Shown here: positions 63,329 to 64,000 of the stretch, piece after piece
Layout: each line of letters starts with the position of its first letter
How positions within the stretch are numbered: position 1 is the stretch's first letter
Origin: Azolla caroliniana
Lineage: Eukaryota > Polypodiophyta
NCBI GenBank assembly: GCA_043228905.1
Contig: JBHGNT010000009.1
Coordinates: 18,724,001 to 18,788,000 of the forward strand
Reading direction: 5' to 3'
DNA: 64,000 bases
Position numbers and translations under genes: made by a program
The notes under the pieces: generated by a model
The model's database searches: none
Told to the model about the DNA's origin: nothing
The model's input: the letters and a program-made list of their open reading frames with translations, nothing else

Positions 63329-64000
63329 GAACTCCAAGTCGACCAACAGAGATTGGTTGGAAGACGCAAGGATCCATCCAGCCGGAAGCCGGATAACGCT
63401 TGATGAACCAGCCAGATTTGGACAAGAAACAGAACCGACCGAAGAAGAAAAAGAAGCAGACACCGGAATCAAACAAGACCCCGAATTGGATTCTGATGAA
63501 GAACAGACAGAGGAACCGGTGAATGAAAACCAAGGACGGAGATATCCTCTCAGAGAGAGAAGAGCCCCCCGGAGATTTTCGGATGCAGAGCATGTATTGT
63601 TGACCAATGAGGGGGAGCCGGAAAGCTTCGAAGAAGCAAAGAAAGACACCCACCGCCGCAAGTGGTTAAGTGCCATGTAGGATGAGATGGATTCCCTGCA
63701 TGAGAAGCCAAAAGTAAAGAGCGCTCCAGAACAAGTGGGTGTACAAGCTGAAACCGGGAGATGCTGGAAATCAACAAAGATACAAAGCTCAGATCGTGAT
63801 GAAGGGATTCCAACAGAAGAAAGGAGTGGATTTCGACGAGATCTTTGCCCCGGTTGTATGACATCCATCCGGACTGTGTTGAGCATAGCGGCGAGCATGG
63901 ACCTCGAGGTCGGACAACTCGATGTTAAGACGATGTTCCTTCATGGGAACCTCGAGGAGGAGATTTACATGCAGCAATCGGAAGGATTCATCAAGAAAGG
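63329..64000 (+). pseudogene. Copia K reverse transcriptase N-terminus (G family), cut by window end
   Basis: An acidic linker (RFGQETEPTEEEKEADTGIK), then RRYPLRERRAPRRFSDAEHV, EGEPESFEEAKKDT and WLSAM (TAG 63678). Frameshifted continuation, then SIRTVLSIAASMDLEVGQLD and FLHGNLEEEIYMQQSEGF. Collinear with G at 32325-32746 and extends past the point where G is broken by D2. H borders it on the left. Confidence 0.82.

Noticed and set aside
1-64000. CRISPR arrays, bacterial operons, ribosome binding sites, rRNA genes
   Set aside because: No direct-repeat/spacer pattern, no prokaryotic gene organisation and no rRNA sequence; this is eukaryotic nuclear DNA.

Overview
This 64 kb window is nuclear DNA from a land plant with a large, retrotransposon-rich genome. 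The evidence is one multi-exon host gene for a plant-type staphylococcal-like nuclease, Ty1/copia elements primed by initiator-Met tRNA, Ty3/gypsy elements whose primer-binding site fits plant tRNA-Trp, and 5-bp or 4-bp target duplications. I cannot name the species. The FLDD-type gypsy reverse transcriptase and the unusual LINE make a non-seed vascular plant or bryophyte worth considering, but this is inference.

Layout. (1) 1-1541: 3' two thirds of the nuclease gene, with a tRNA-derived SINE-like module in an intron. (2) 1542-3370: AT-rich intergenic DNA with a long polypyrimidine tract and a hairpin. (3) 3371-9491: decayed copia element M, split by small copia element N (TSD GGATA). (4) 9490-10225: dispersed repeat R1. 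(5) 10226-11995: copia gag/protease remnant L. (6) 12001-15955: two opposed copies (D0, D1) of an unusual LTR element, D, that encodes a coiled-coil, gag-like protein and no visible reverse transcriptase. (7) 15956-18457: minus-strand copia pieces I and J. (8) 18458-57652: one copia element, G (TSD CTTCA), swollen to 39 kb by nested insertions. (9) 57658-58417: other half of J. (10) 58418-58997: LTR-like sequence S1. (11) 59000-63328: copia H, with a nearly open pol. (12) 63329-64000: start of the reverse transcriptase of another G-family copia, K.

Nesting inside G, resolved mainly from LTR ends and target duplications. Copia F (21325-27187, TSD CCGAT) and gypsy A (27199-32324, 4-bp TSD ACGT/ATGT) sit about 11 bp apart. 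Element D2 (about 32747-56565) contains gypsy B (35404-55654, TSD GCGG). B contains a LINE (37131-42426) in its integrase and gypsy C (44207-52145) in its reverse transcriptase. A itself carries a second R repeat (R2) in one LTR. The outermost element, J, is therefore five insertions older than C.

Points of most interest: the D family; a LINE whose ORF1 and ORF2 are in one frame separated by UGA-CGG; a gypsy family with a DHG protease motif, tRNA-Trp priming and a conserved candidate -1 frameshift site before pol; a basic/acidic extension after copia RNase H lying between two polypurine tracts in F and H; and one tRNA-like SINE module found in four contexts, including both LTRs of C. Apart from the nuclease, no gene here is likely to serve the host.
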